Shown here one piece after another: positions 1-7,243 of a stretch of 48,515 bases of DNA. A program made the position numbers and the translations under genes. The notes beneath the pieces were generated by a model. The model had not been told where the DNA came from. It was given only the letters and a program-made list of their open reading frames with translations, and ran no database searches. Origin of the DNA: Ruminococcus sp. (GTDB lineage Bacteria > Bacillota > Clostridia > Oscillospirales > Ruminococcaceae); NCBI GenBank assembly GCA_017542125.1, contig JAFXXU010000019.1, positions 1 through 48,515 of the forward strand. The letters run 5' to 3'. Positions within the stretch are counted from its first letter, which is position 1. The number at the start of each line of letters is the position of its first letter.

Positions 1-140
1 GCACGTCATCTGCTTGCAGATTTTCCGTCATAGCACACAAATTTTCCTTGCCGGGCGTCAGCCCGCCTGCGTCAAATTTATGCACTCTGACGAAAAATCT
101 GACTGCGCATCTGACGCACAGGGGTTGTGCGGTATTGCCT
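1..140 (+). repeat. Structured ~140-bp dispersed repeat, left copy
   Basis: This stretch matches the reverse complement of 48375-48514 at roughly 90% identity with no obvious gaps. It can fold into two hairpins. The large imperfect one has arms 19-44 and 74-99 (outer stem with CGTCA 26-30 against TGACG 88-92, inner AAATTT 39-44 against AAATTT 74-79) and an inner CGGGC/GCCCG stem at 52-65. The small one is CGCACA 115-120 against TGTGCG 126-131. No credible protein is encoded. It looks like a REP/MITE-like intergenic repeat. Because the window starts exactly inside it, the contig probably ends at an unresolved repeat. Confidence 0.75.
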
Positions 141-190
141 ATAATAAAGTATACCCCATAAGGCGGCATATGTCAACCGCCAATAATACA

Positions 191-226
191 AAGCGCCCCG
201 CAGTCATTCCGTGCTGCGGAGCGCTT
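191..226. terminator. Intrinsic terminator after spoVFB (bidirectional)
   Basis: AAGCGCCCCGCAG at 191-203 pairs with CTGCGGAGCGCTT at 214-226. A T-rich tract follows on the plus side and a weaker one on the minus side. It sits a few bases beyond the spoVFB stop codon and ends that operon. Confidence 0.7.
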
Positions 227-231
227 CTTTT

Positions 232-819
232 TCAGAGCGGAGCCAGGAGCACAGGCTCCAGCTGCTCTCCTTTCAGGGCTGCCTCCAGAGTTTTCGGAAG
301 CAGGCTGAGATCCGCCACGGCTGACGAGGGCTTTGCAGCAAAGTTGTCCTGTCGGTATGGCACGAAGTAGTAATTCTTGCTGTTCTGCAAAGCTCCTATA
401 TTCTTTGCCGCAGCCGCCAGGGCGTCATTTGTCGAGACAGCTAAAGCTACGGGTCTCAGGTTCCTTATATGCGACTTGACCGCCATAGTGGCGGGGGTAT
501 CGGTGATCCCCGTGGCGAGCTTGGCAAGAGTGTTCGCCGTGCAGGGGACTATCGCTATGATATCAAAGAGCTTTTTGGGGCCTATGGGCTCCGCATCCTC
601 TATCGTTCTGATGACCTTTCGCCCGGTTATGCTCTCTATGCGTGATATATGCTCCTCGGCTGTGCCGAAGCGGCTCGAGACCCCGGCTGCATTGAAGCTC
701 ATCACGGGAGTCAGCTCCGCTCCCAGCCGCACCAGCTCCTCGGCGGCTTCAAACGCTTTGGAGAAGGTGCAGAACGAGCCGGTCATCACAAAACCTATTC
801 TTTTTCCTTCAAGTGACAT
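232..819 (-). CDS. spoVFB: Dipicolinate synthase subunit B
   Basis: The 195-residue protein is the flavoprotein-fold subunit of dipicolinate synthase, which oxidises dihydrodipicolinate to dipicolinic acid in the mother cell for loading into the spore core. The N-terminus (GKRIGFVMTGSFCTF) is the typical nucleotide-binding flavoprotein start, and IAIVPCTANTLAKLATGITD around residues 113-132 is highly typical of the family. A longer frame runs up to 915, but ATG 817-819 has a good site (GGGGAG, 6-7 nt upstream) and gives the family length. The start overlaps the end of spoVFA by 11 bp, which implies translational coupling. Transcription should come from the sigma-K promoter ahead of spoVFA. 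Confidence 0.93.
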   Translation of the reverse strand: MSLEGKRIGFVMTGSFCTFSKAFEAAEELVRLGAELTPVMSFNAAGVSSRFGTAEEHISRIESITGRKVIRTIEDAEPIGPKKLFDIIAIVPCTANTLAKLATGITDTPATMAVKSHIRNLRPVALAVSTNDALAAAAKNIGALQNSKNYYFVPYRQDNFAAKPSSAVADLSLLPKTLEAALKGEQLEPVLLAPL

Positions 820-1690
820 TTCCCACTCCCCTTTCGGATAAGATGATCTCTGCCGTCTCGGCGATATATCTGCCTGCGGCAGCGGGAGCGACCTTTCCCG
901 GGAGGGCAAGCGCATGAACAGTCCTTATACCCAGCTCCTTGGCTGCGGAAAAGTCAACGCCGCCGGGCAGAGATGCCAGGTCGATGACAAGGCATCCGGA
1001 GCCTGCACATTCCAGTTCCTCCCGCCCGATGACCCGGGCAGGAACGGTGTTCACTATGATATCAAAGCTGCCGATATGCTCACAAAGCTCCGAAAGCATT
1101 ATGCTACTGTACCCCGAACACTCCGCTTCGGCTGCTGCGTCAGATCGTCTTACTGCGCAGCAGACCTCCGCGCCTGCCGCCGAAAGCAGCCTTGCCGCAG
1201 CTTTGGCGACGTTCCCGAAGCCTGTTATCAGCACCCGGCTGCCGAAGACTGTCTCGCTGCGTTCCTCGATCGCTATCTTCAAGGCCCCCTCAGCCGTTGG
1301 TATGCAGTTGCGGAGGATAAGCTCCCGGCGCTTGAAATAGTCCTCAAACTCAAAGCCCCGGGAGGTAAACAGCTCACGGGTCTCCTTATCGGCTGCTCCG
1401 CCGAGGACGAGCGCTCCCGGCTTCAAGGTCGGCATAAGAGTGTCAAGGATGAGCTTCTCCGTCCCTGCCGGGATAAATGAGCCCTCCTCAGTGTGCCTTA
1501 CCGCCGTCAGAAGAGGCAGTATCAGCACATCGACCCTGCCTTGCAGCTTTGAGAGCTCAGAAACTGTCTCCGCTCCCGCTGGGGCGGTTTTGGTCATATA
1601 AGCATAAACTCTGTAACGCGGGGAAAGCTCCGAGCAGACATATACCTGCCTTGCATCACCGCCGGCTGCGAGGATTGTGATGTTTTTCAT
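809..1690 (-). CDS. spoVFA: Dipicolinate synthase subunit A
   Basis: The 293-residue protein is the catalytic, NAD(P)-dependent subunit of dipicolinate synthase. It shows an N-terminal family domain, a Rossmann glycine motif (VLITGFGNVAKAAA, about residues 153-166) and the C-terminal family signature HALALPGKVAP. ATG 1688-1690 follows GGAGGG by 8 nt. It is the first gene of a two-gene operon with spoVFB. A sigma-K-type promoter lies about 35 bp upstream, matching known late mother-cell expression of this operon. The presence of the pair argues that the organism makes true dipicolinate-containing endospores. Confidence 0.94.
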   Translation of the reverse strand: MKNITILAAGGDARQVYVCSELSPRYRVYAYMTKTAPAGAETVSELSKLQGRVDVLILPLLTAVRHTEEGSFIPAGTEKLILDTLMPTLKPGALVLGGAADKETRELFTSRGFEFEDYFKRRELILRNCIPTAEGALKIAIEERSETVFGSRVLITGFGNVAKAAARLLSAAGAEVCCAVRRSDAAAEAECSGYSSIMLSELCEHIGSFDIIVNTVPARVIGREELECAGSGCLVIDLASLPGGVDFSAAKELGIRTVHALALPGKVAPAAAGRYIAETAEIILSERGVGNVT

Positions 1691-1727
1691 TACGATGCCC
1701 TCCGTTTCGGAAAAAGCTGCTACGCTT

Positions 1728-1755
1728 TATACTATGCATAGCCGCGGCAAAGCGT
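1728..1755 (-). promoter_or_regulatory. Sigma-K promoter of spoVFAB
   Basis: On the minus strand the -10 box is CATAGTATA (1728-1736), a perfect match to the known sigma-K consensus CATAnnnTA. The -35 dinucleotide AC (1754-1755) lies 17 bp upstream, the usual spacing. The predicted start is about 30 nt before the spoVFA ATG. Confidence 0.7.
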
Positions 1756-1761
1756 GAGAGC

Positions 1762-1792
1762 AAAAAAGCCGGCACCCGCTGGGGCACCGGCT
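1762..1792 (-). terminator. Terminator of the ABC exporter operon
   Basis: On the minus strand, AGCCGG (1787-1792) pairs with CCGGCT (1767-1772), with an inner GC-rich extension, followed by six T residues. It lies just past the end of the exporter gene. Confidence 0.8.
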
Positions 1793-1802
1793 TAAGTTTT
1801 TA

Positions 1803-3644
1803 TCAAGTTTTGCTGCCTGCGAACTGAGTCTGATAGAGCTCGTAATATCTGCCCTCGGCGGCGATGAGCTCCTCGTGGCTGCCCTGCTCGGCAACTACTC
1901 CCTTGTCGATAACGACTATCTTGTCTGCATCCCGAATCGTGGAGAGTCGGTGGGCTATGATAAGGGATGTCCTGTCCTTCATCAGGGCTACCATAGCCGA
2001 CTGGATGTGCATTTCCGTTCTCGTATCAACGGATGATGTAGCCTCGTCGAGAATGAGTATCTTGGGATCTGCCAGAACGGCTCTGGCTATGGACAGCAGC
2101 TGACGCTGACCCTGGGAGAGATTTGAGCCGCCCTCGGAGAGGGGGGTATCGTATCTGTCGGGCAGACGGTCGATGAACTCATCTGCGTAGGCCTTGTTGG
2201 CGGCTGCCGCCACCTCTTCATCGGTGGCACCAGGCTTACCGCAGCGGATGTTATCGCCGATAGTCCCCGAGAACAGCACCGTATCCTGCAGAACTATGGC
2301 TATTGAGCGCCGAAGCTCATCAATGGGGATATCGCAGATGTTCTTGCCGTCAATAGTTATCTCTCCTGCATCGGCATCGTAGAAGCGGGTCAGCAGGTTT
2401 ACGACTGTGGTCTTGCCGGAGCCCGTGGCGCCGACTATGGCTATCTTCTGACCCTGCTTGACTCGCAGGTCGAGGCCGTCAAGCACAGGCTTGCTGCCAT
2501 CGTAGCCGAATATGATATCGCGGAAGTCGATATTGCCCTTCACCTCTTCGCTGTTGAAAGGCAGCAGCCCGCCCTTGGGCTCGGGCTCTGCTTCCATGAC
2601 CTCGAAGATACGCTCTGCACCGGCGATAGCCGTCTGGATGTTGGCGTACTGGTTGGCGATCTCGTTTATTGGGCGGGAGAACTGCTTGGAATAGAGGATG
2701 AAGGCCTGTATCGTTCCGACGGTTATCCAGCCCTCGATCGAGAACCAGCCGCCGAAGGCTGCGATCAGCACAAAGCCGAAATTTGAGATACAGTTCATCA
2801 GGGGACCCATCATACCGCCGCAGATCTGCGCCTTGATGCCGGTCTTTCTCAGTTCGTCGCTCATTGACTTGAACTGCTCAACCGAGTCGTTCTCCTTGGT
2901 GTAGGCAACGACGGTGCGGTAGCCGGTCACCTGCTCCTCAACATGGCCGTTGAGCCTGCCGAGGATGATCTGCTGCTCGATGAAGAACTTCTTCATATAC
3001 TTGGTCATCTTTGCAGAGACGAATACGGTCAGGAATATGGTGGAAATGGATATGAGGGTCAGCAGGGGCGAATAGGTCAGCATTATCACGAATGTGCCGA
3101 TAACTGTCAGAACGCCCGAGATCAGCGAGCCTATGGACTGAGAAACGGTGGTGGAGATATTCTCAACGTCGTTGGTCATACGGCTCATCAGGTCGCCGTG
3201 GCGGTGGGTGTCGATGTACTTTATCGGCAGATGTACAAGGCTCTCAAAGAGATCGTGGCGCATCGTTCTCACCGTGTACTGTGAGAGCTTTGCGGAGAAC
3301 AAACCCTGCAGATAGCTCGCCAGCGCCATAACTCCGTAGACAACAGCAAGCAGGATCAGCGTTTCTATGAGCTTATCCTTGTCGATGCCGGTGCGGTTCT
3401 CGTTGGGGGTGATACAGTCTATGGCTATCTGCTGTATCATAGGAGCCAGCAGGTTCATAACGGTGATGAGCAGCATAACTCCCAGCAATGCGAAAAACAA
3501 GTATTTGCTTCGGCCTATATAGCGAAGCAGCTTTGAAAGCGTCCTTCGGGCGTTCTTGGGCTTCTCGGCTGTGATACGCGCCGAGTGGGGACCTGCGGGA
3601 CCTCTGCCCTTACCGCCGGGACCCATTGGAGGCATAGGAGGCAT
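1803..3644 (-). CDS. Heterodimeric ABC exporter, catalytically competent subunit
   Basis: The 613-residue protein has a Gly/Pro/Met-rich N-terminus, six predicted membrane segments (about residues 45-330) and a C-terminal ATPase domain with Walker A GATGSGKT, signature LSQGQ, Walker B ILILDEATS with the catalytic Glu, and H-loop IIAHR. It belongs to the multidrug/lipid exporter family of BmrD/LmrD/TM288. The start ATG overlaps the upstream subunit's stop by one base (TAATG) and is preceded by GGAGGTGA. The non-canonical LSQGQ signature fits a partner that completes a degenerate site in the other subunit. The substrate is not evident; MarR control suggests a drug or toxic compound. Confidence 0.93.
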   Translation of the reverse strand: MPPMPPMGPGGKGRGPAGPHSARITAEKPKNARRTLSKLLRYIGRSKYLFFALLGVMLLITVMNLLAPMIQQIAIDCITPNENRTGIDKDKLIETLILLAVVYGVMALASYLQGLFSAKLSQYTVRTMRHDLFESLVHLPIKYIDTHRHGDLMSRMTNDVENISTTVSQSIGSLISGVLTVIGTFVIMLTYSPLLTLISISTIFLTVFVSAKMTKYMKKFFIEQQIILGRLNGHVEEQVTGYRTVVAYTKENDSVEQFKSMSDELRKTGIKAQICGGMMGPLMNCISNFGFVLIAAFGGWFSIEGWITVGTIQAFILYSKQFSRPINEIANQYANIQTAIAGAERIFEVMEAEPEPKGGLLPFNSEEVKGNIDFRDIIFGYDGSKPVLDGLDLRVKQGQKIAIVGATGSGKTTVVNLLTRFYDADAGEITIDGKNICDIPIDELRRSIAIVLQDTVLFSGTIGDNIRCGKPGATDEEVAAAANKAYADEFIDRLPDRYDTPLSEGGSNLSQGQRQLLSIARAVLADPKILILDEATSSVDTRTEMHIQSAMVALMKDRTSLIIAHRLSTIRDADKIVVIDKGVVAEQGSHEELIAAEGRYYELYQTQFAGSKT

Positions 3645-5365
3645 TACTCGTCACCTCCCGAAGCTGCCTGTGAGCGGCAGATATCTTTATAGACCTCGCA
3701 GCTCTTCATAAGCTCGCTGTGAGGTGCGCAGGCTACCAGCCTGCCGTGGTCTATGACCGCGATCCTGTCGCAGTCCTTAACTGAGGCGATACGCTGGGCT
3801 ATGGTGATGACCGTAGTCCCTGCCAGGGATTCACGGAGGCGCTGCCTCAGGCTTGCTTCCGTTCTCAGGTCAAGAGCGGAGGTGGAGTCGTCGAATATGA
3901 GAATCTCAGGCTTTTTCAGCACTGCTCTGGCGATGGAGAGCCTCTGCTTCTGACCGCCCGAGAGGGATGCGCCCTTTTCGGCGATCATTGAATCGTAGCC
4001 CTCGGGCATTTTGGAGACGAACTCGTCCGCCTGAGCGATCTCTGCGGCGGTGCGGATCTCCTCATCGGTGGCTTCACCGTTGCCCCAGAGGATATTCTCT
4101 CTGACGCTTGCCGAGAACAGCTCGCTCTTCTGTAGAACTATGCCTATCCGGCTGCGGAGGTCTTCCAGGCCGTAATCGCGGACGTTGGCGCCGTCCACCA
4201 GCACCTCGCCCTCAACGGCGTCGTAGAAGCGGGGGATGAGGTTTACAAGAGAGCTTTTGCCGGAACCCGTTGAGCCCAGCACGGCGATGTTCTCGCCCTG
4301 ACGGATCTTAAGATCAATGCCGCTGAGCACGGGTCTGCCGTTGGACGTGGGGTAGGCAAAGGATACGTTTCTGAATTCAACTGTACCTTTTTCTGTACTG
4401 TTAGCTCCCTCGCCGTCGGAGATTACCGGCTCGGTGGCGAGGACTTCGTTGAGCCTCTGCGCCGAAGCCGCAGCACGGGAAATGCTCTGTGACATCATCG
4501 AGAGCATCATAATGCCGTGGAGGATCTGCGTTACATAGGTAACGGCAGCCATTACCTCACCGACCTTAAGAGCCTGTGCTTCAACCTGCAAGCCGCCTAT
4601 GTAGATAACAGCCAGCACGGCGGCGTTCATCATTATCATAAGCAAGGGCGAGAGCAGAGCCATCAGCTTCATTACCTTGAGGTTTGACTCCATAAGGGCG
4701 CCGTTGGCGTTGTCGAAGCGCTGTGTTTCGGCATCCTCACGGACATAGGCCTTGACAACTCTTGCACCGGTAACGTTCTCCTGCATTACGGTATTGACCG
4801 AGTCAAGTCTGCGGACAACTATCGAGTAAAGGGGGTTGGCGAATTTCATTATCAGCACTACCACGATGACCTCAAGGGGCAGGGAGATGGCCACAACGAT
4901 ACCGAACCGGACGTTGAGCTGCATCATCATAAAAATGCCGCCGATGAGCATCATTATATTGCGGACGAACATCCTCAGCGCGAAATCCACGAGCTGCTGG
5001 ATGGCGGTGATATCCGTGGTAAGGCGGGTAACGAGAGAGCCGGTGGTGAATTTATCCGTCTGCTGGAAGGATAGGTGCATTACTCTGCTGTAAACATCGT
5101 TTCTCAGGTCTCTGGCAAAGCCCTGAGAGGCCATACCGCTGAACCCTGAGGATGCAACTCCGCAGCTTCCGCCCAGCAATATGGTGATCATCATTATTAT
5201 GCCCGTGGTTACGATTACGGTCATATTCTGGAGCAGGACGCCGTCATCTACGATCTTCGAGAGCAGTTTCGGCTGGAGCAGATCGGCGGCGACCTCGCCT
5301 ATCATCATCAGCGGAGCCAGCAGAGCGAAGACCCAATATGGCTTAAGGTATCTTATCAGTTTCAA
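3644..5365 (-). CDS. Heterodimeric ABC exporter, degenerate-site subunit
   Basis: This 573-residue half-transporter has six predicted membrane helices and an ATPase domain with Walker A GSTGSGKSS and signature LSGGQ. Walker B is ILIFDDSTS, with Asp where the catalytic Glu is normal, and the H-loop His is Gln (ITIAQR). This is the known degenerate-site pattern of BmrC/LmrC/TM287-like subunits, which pair with a canonical partner, here the next gene. The frame is open up to 5476, but the likely start is TTG 5363-5365: it overlaps the marR stop (TTGA) and has GGAGGAGGG 7 nt upstream. Together these imply tight translational coupling in a marR-exporter operon. Confidence 0.9.
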   Translation of the reverse strand: MKLIRYLKPYWVFALLAPLMMIGEVAADLLQPKLLSKIVDDGVLLQNMTVIVTTGIIMMITILLGGSCGVASSGFSGMASQGFARDLRNDVYSRVMHLSFQQTDKFTTGSLVTRLTTDITAIQQLVDFALRMFVRNIMMLIGGIFMMMQLNVRFGIVVAISLPLEVIVVVLIMKFANPLYSIVVRRLDSVNTVMQENVTGARVVKAYVREDAETQRFDNANGALMESNLKVMKLMALLSPLLMIMMNAAVLAVIYIGGLQVEAQALKVGEVMAAVTYVTQILHGIMMLSMMSQSISRAAASAQRLNEVLATEPVISDGEGANSTEKGTVEFRNVSFAYPTSNGRPVLSGIDLKIRQGENIAVLGSTGSGKSSLVNLIPRFYDAVEGEVLVDGANVRDYGLEDLRSRIGIVLQKSELFSASVRENILWGNGEATDEEIRTAAEIAQADEFVSKMPEGYDSMIAEKGASLSGGQKQRLSIARAVLKKPEILIFDDSTSALDLRTEASLRQRLRESLAGTTVITIAQRIASVKDCDRIAVIDHGRLVACAPHSELMKSCEVYKDICRSQAASGGDE

Positions 5366-5841
5366 GCGTCTCCCTCCTCCAGCATATTGCGCAGCATCTT
5401 TTTGAGGATCGAGATAAGTGCTGCACGTTCTTCCTCGGTCACTCCGCGCATCATCACTTGTTCTATCTCCCGGCACTGTGAGCGGATGTATTCATCCTGT
5501 GCTCTGCCCTTCTCGGTGATGTAGACATATGCCTTGCGCTTGTCGGTCTTGTCAAACTCACGCCGAACCAGGCCGAGGGTCTCCATTTTATTCAGGGCAT
5601 TGGATACCGTGGGTGCTGAAAGGTTCGCGGCCTTTGCCAGCTCGATCTGCGTGATGCCGTCACGGAAGCAGAGGATGCCGAACATCCTGCGGTAGCCGTG
5701 GGAAAGTCCTTCCTCCGATTCGTGAGATATCATCTTGCCGAAGAGTTTGGCGATATCATTGATGAACATTGACGGCTCGGCGTTTTCGCGGTCCAGCAGC
5801 TCACGGGGACGCTGCTTGTATTCTTCGGGTAACGGTCTCAT
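5362..5841 (-). CDS. MarR-family repressor of the exporter operon
   Basis: The 159-residue protein has a winged helix-turn-helix typical of MarR: a recognition region QIELAKAANLSAPTVSNALNKM (about residues 78-99) followed by a wing with DKTDKRKAYVYITEKGR. These regulators bind short palindromes as dimers and release on ligand binding. The gene is first in the exporter operon. A strong sigma-A promoter lies upstream, with a TTAG-N4-CTAA element immediately downstream of its -10, so autorepression is likely. The ATG follows AGGAGG by 8 nt. The ligand is unknown. Confidence 0.92.
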   Translation of the reverse strand: MRPLPEEYKQRPRELLDRENAEPSMFINDIAKLFGKMISHESEEGLSHGYRRMFGILCFRDGITQIELAKAANLSAPTVSNALNKMETLGLVRREFDKTDKRKAYVYITEKGRAQDEYIRSQCREIEQVMMRGVTEEERAALISILKKMLRNMLEEGDA

Positions 5842-5869
5842 AACGTAAGCCTCCTAATAATAAGTTGAC

Positions 5870-5915
5870 TAATTAGCTTCCTAACTATTATATCACAAAC
5901 TGTTTATATTGTCAA
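5870..5915 (-). promoter_or_regulatory. Promoter and likely MarR operator
   Basis: On the minus strand, TTGACA (5910-5915), 17 bp, TATAAT (5887-5892) form a perfect vegetative promoter. Just downstream lie TTAGGAAGCTAA (5873-5884) and TAATTA (5870-5875), overlapping dyads placed where a bound MarR dimer would block initiation. The promoter is directly visible; its use as an operator is inference. Confidence 0.7.
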
Positions 5916-5937
5916 TAGGCATTTTTAACCTTTTTGC

Positions 5938-5966
5938 TTGCAGAAAAGGGCATACTGTGTTATAAT
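5938..5966 (+). promoter_or_regulatory. Promoter of the reverse transcriptase gene
   Basis: TTGCAG (5938-5943) and TATAAT (5961-5966) are separated by 17 bp. The expected start at about 5973 leaves a leader of only about 30 nt before the GTG codon, too short for a retron-type msr/msd RNA upstream of the gene. Confidence 0.6.
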
Positions 5967-6003
5967 GTTCAACAGGAATACTGTTTTGAAAGGAGGCTGC
6001 GCC

Positions 6004-7212
6004 GTGTCTCTGCTTGATAAGCTTTCAGACCCGAACTGCTGGGAGCGCTTTTACGAATACAAGACCTCGCTGGTGAGCAAGAAGAGCTTTACCGCGGAGC
6101 TCCGCAGTTTTATTGACGGGAAAGGTTATCTCCCCGTCTGCGGGAGGATAAGCAGCGGCGAATCCTTTCCCCTGCCGAGACGTTCAGAGATAAGCAAGCA
6201 GGAAACGGGCAAGAAGCGGGTCATTTACATCTACCCTCCCGCGGAGAATACGGTCTTGAAGCTGCTGACGCATCTGATGCTCCGAAAGTACGACGGCTGC
6301 TTTGCAGGCGGGCTATACTCCTTCCGCCCGAACCACACGGCACAGATGGCTGTCCGGAAGCTGACCCGCACCCCCGGCATAGGCAGTATGTGGGCTTACA
6401 AGGCGGATATCAGCAACTATTTCAACTCTGTGGATATCTCTCTGCTGATGCCTATGCTTGAGAAGACTCTGGGTAATGACAGGGAGCTTTACGGCTTTCT
6501 CAGTTCGCTGCTGACAGAGCCTTGCGTTCTGGACGACGGGCGGCGCATCACCGAGCAAAAGGGCATTATGGCGGGGACTCCCATTTCGGCATTCTGTGCC
6601 AACCTGTATCTCTCGGAGCTTGACCGCCGCTTTGAGGCGCTTGGCGTCCCCTACGCGAGATACTCCGATGATATCATTGTTTTCTCTGAGGACAGGGATA
6701 AGCTTGATGAGTATAAAGAGCTTGTCCACAGCTTCCTGCGGGAAAAGGGGCTTACCGTAAACCCCGACAAGGAACTGCTCTCAGCCCCCGGTGAGGGGTG
6801 GGTGTTCCTGGGGCTTTCATATAAGGACGGCATTATCGACATAGCGCCGGCATCTGTCGTCAAGCTCAAAGCCAAGATGCGCCGCAAGACCAGAGCTCTT
6901 ATGCGCTGGCAGCAGCGCAGCGGCATATCTCCCGAGAAGGCTGCGAAAGCCTTTATCCGTATATTCGAGCGAAAGCTCTTCGGCGGGAATGAGGACAACG
7001 ACCTCACCTGGTCCTACTGGTATTTCCCGGTGATAAACACCGACCGCAGCCTGCGGGTCATCGACCGCTATGCACAGGACTGCATCCGCTATCTTATCAG
7101 CGGGAAGCGGACGGCCTCCCGCTTCAATGTCAGATATGAGGATATGAAGCAGCTGGGATTGCGAAGCCTCGTCCACGAATACTACTCCCGCCTGGAAACA
7201 GAAGACCCGTGA
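6004..7212 (+). CDS. Stand-alone reverse transcriptase, class unassigned
   Basis: The 402-residue protein carries recognisable reverse-transcriptase blocks: a finger motif YSFRPNHTAQMAVRKL (105-120) like group II intron enzymes, motif A KADISNYF with Asp135, motif B KGIMAGTPISAFCANLYL (186-203) in place of the usual PQG-type block, catalytic YSDD (220-223), and FLGLSY (268-273). A helical C-terminal region of about 120 residues follows (SYWYFPVINTDRSL; LGLRSLVHEYY) and resembles a thumb. No endonuclease or clear maturase domain is seen. The GTG start at 6004 is chosen because AGGAGG lies 7 nt upstream and the promoter -10 lies inside the longer open frame. No intron RNA, msr/msd or template repeat was found next to it. 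Role unknown: it could be domesticated or defensive. Confidence 0.88.
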   Translation: MSLLDKLSDPNCWERFYEYKTSLVSKKSFTAELRSFIDGKGYLPVCGRISSGESFPLPRRSEISKQETGKKRVIYIYPPAENTVLKLLTHLMLRKYDGCFAGGLYSFRPNHTAQMAVRKLTRTPGIGSMWAYKADISNYFNSVDISLLMPMLEKTLGNDRELYGFLSSLLTEPCVLDDGRRITEQKGIMAGTPISAFCANLYLSELDRRFEALGVPYARYSDDIIVFSEDRDKLDEYKELVHSFLREKGLTVNPDKELLSAPGEGWVFLGLSYKDGIIDIAPASVVKLKAKMRRKTRALMRWQQRSGISPEKAAKAFIRIFERKLFGGNEDNDLTWSYWYFPVINTDRSLRVIDRYAQDCIRYLISGKRTASRFNVRYEDMKQLGLRSLVHEYYSRLETEDP

Positions 7213-7243
7213 GCAGTTGAATGACCGCTCACGGGTGTTTTTT
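7205..7243. terminator. Shared terminator between RT and GH39 genes
   Basis: ACCCGTGAGC (7205-7214) pairs with GCTCACGGGT (7227-7236), followed by a T-run on the plus strand. The stem includes the stop codon of the reverse transcriptase. It lies between two convergent genes. Confidence 0.85.

Noticed and set aside
14-370. 118-residue open frame at the left end
   Set aside because: It crosses the structured repeat, a terminator and the end of spoVFB, with no ribosome site or homology.
5890-6004. Retron msr/msd RNA before the reverse transcriptase
   Set aside because: The leader between promoter and start codon is about 30 nt, and no paired a1/a2 repeats or branching G context are seen.
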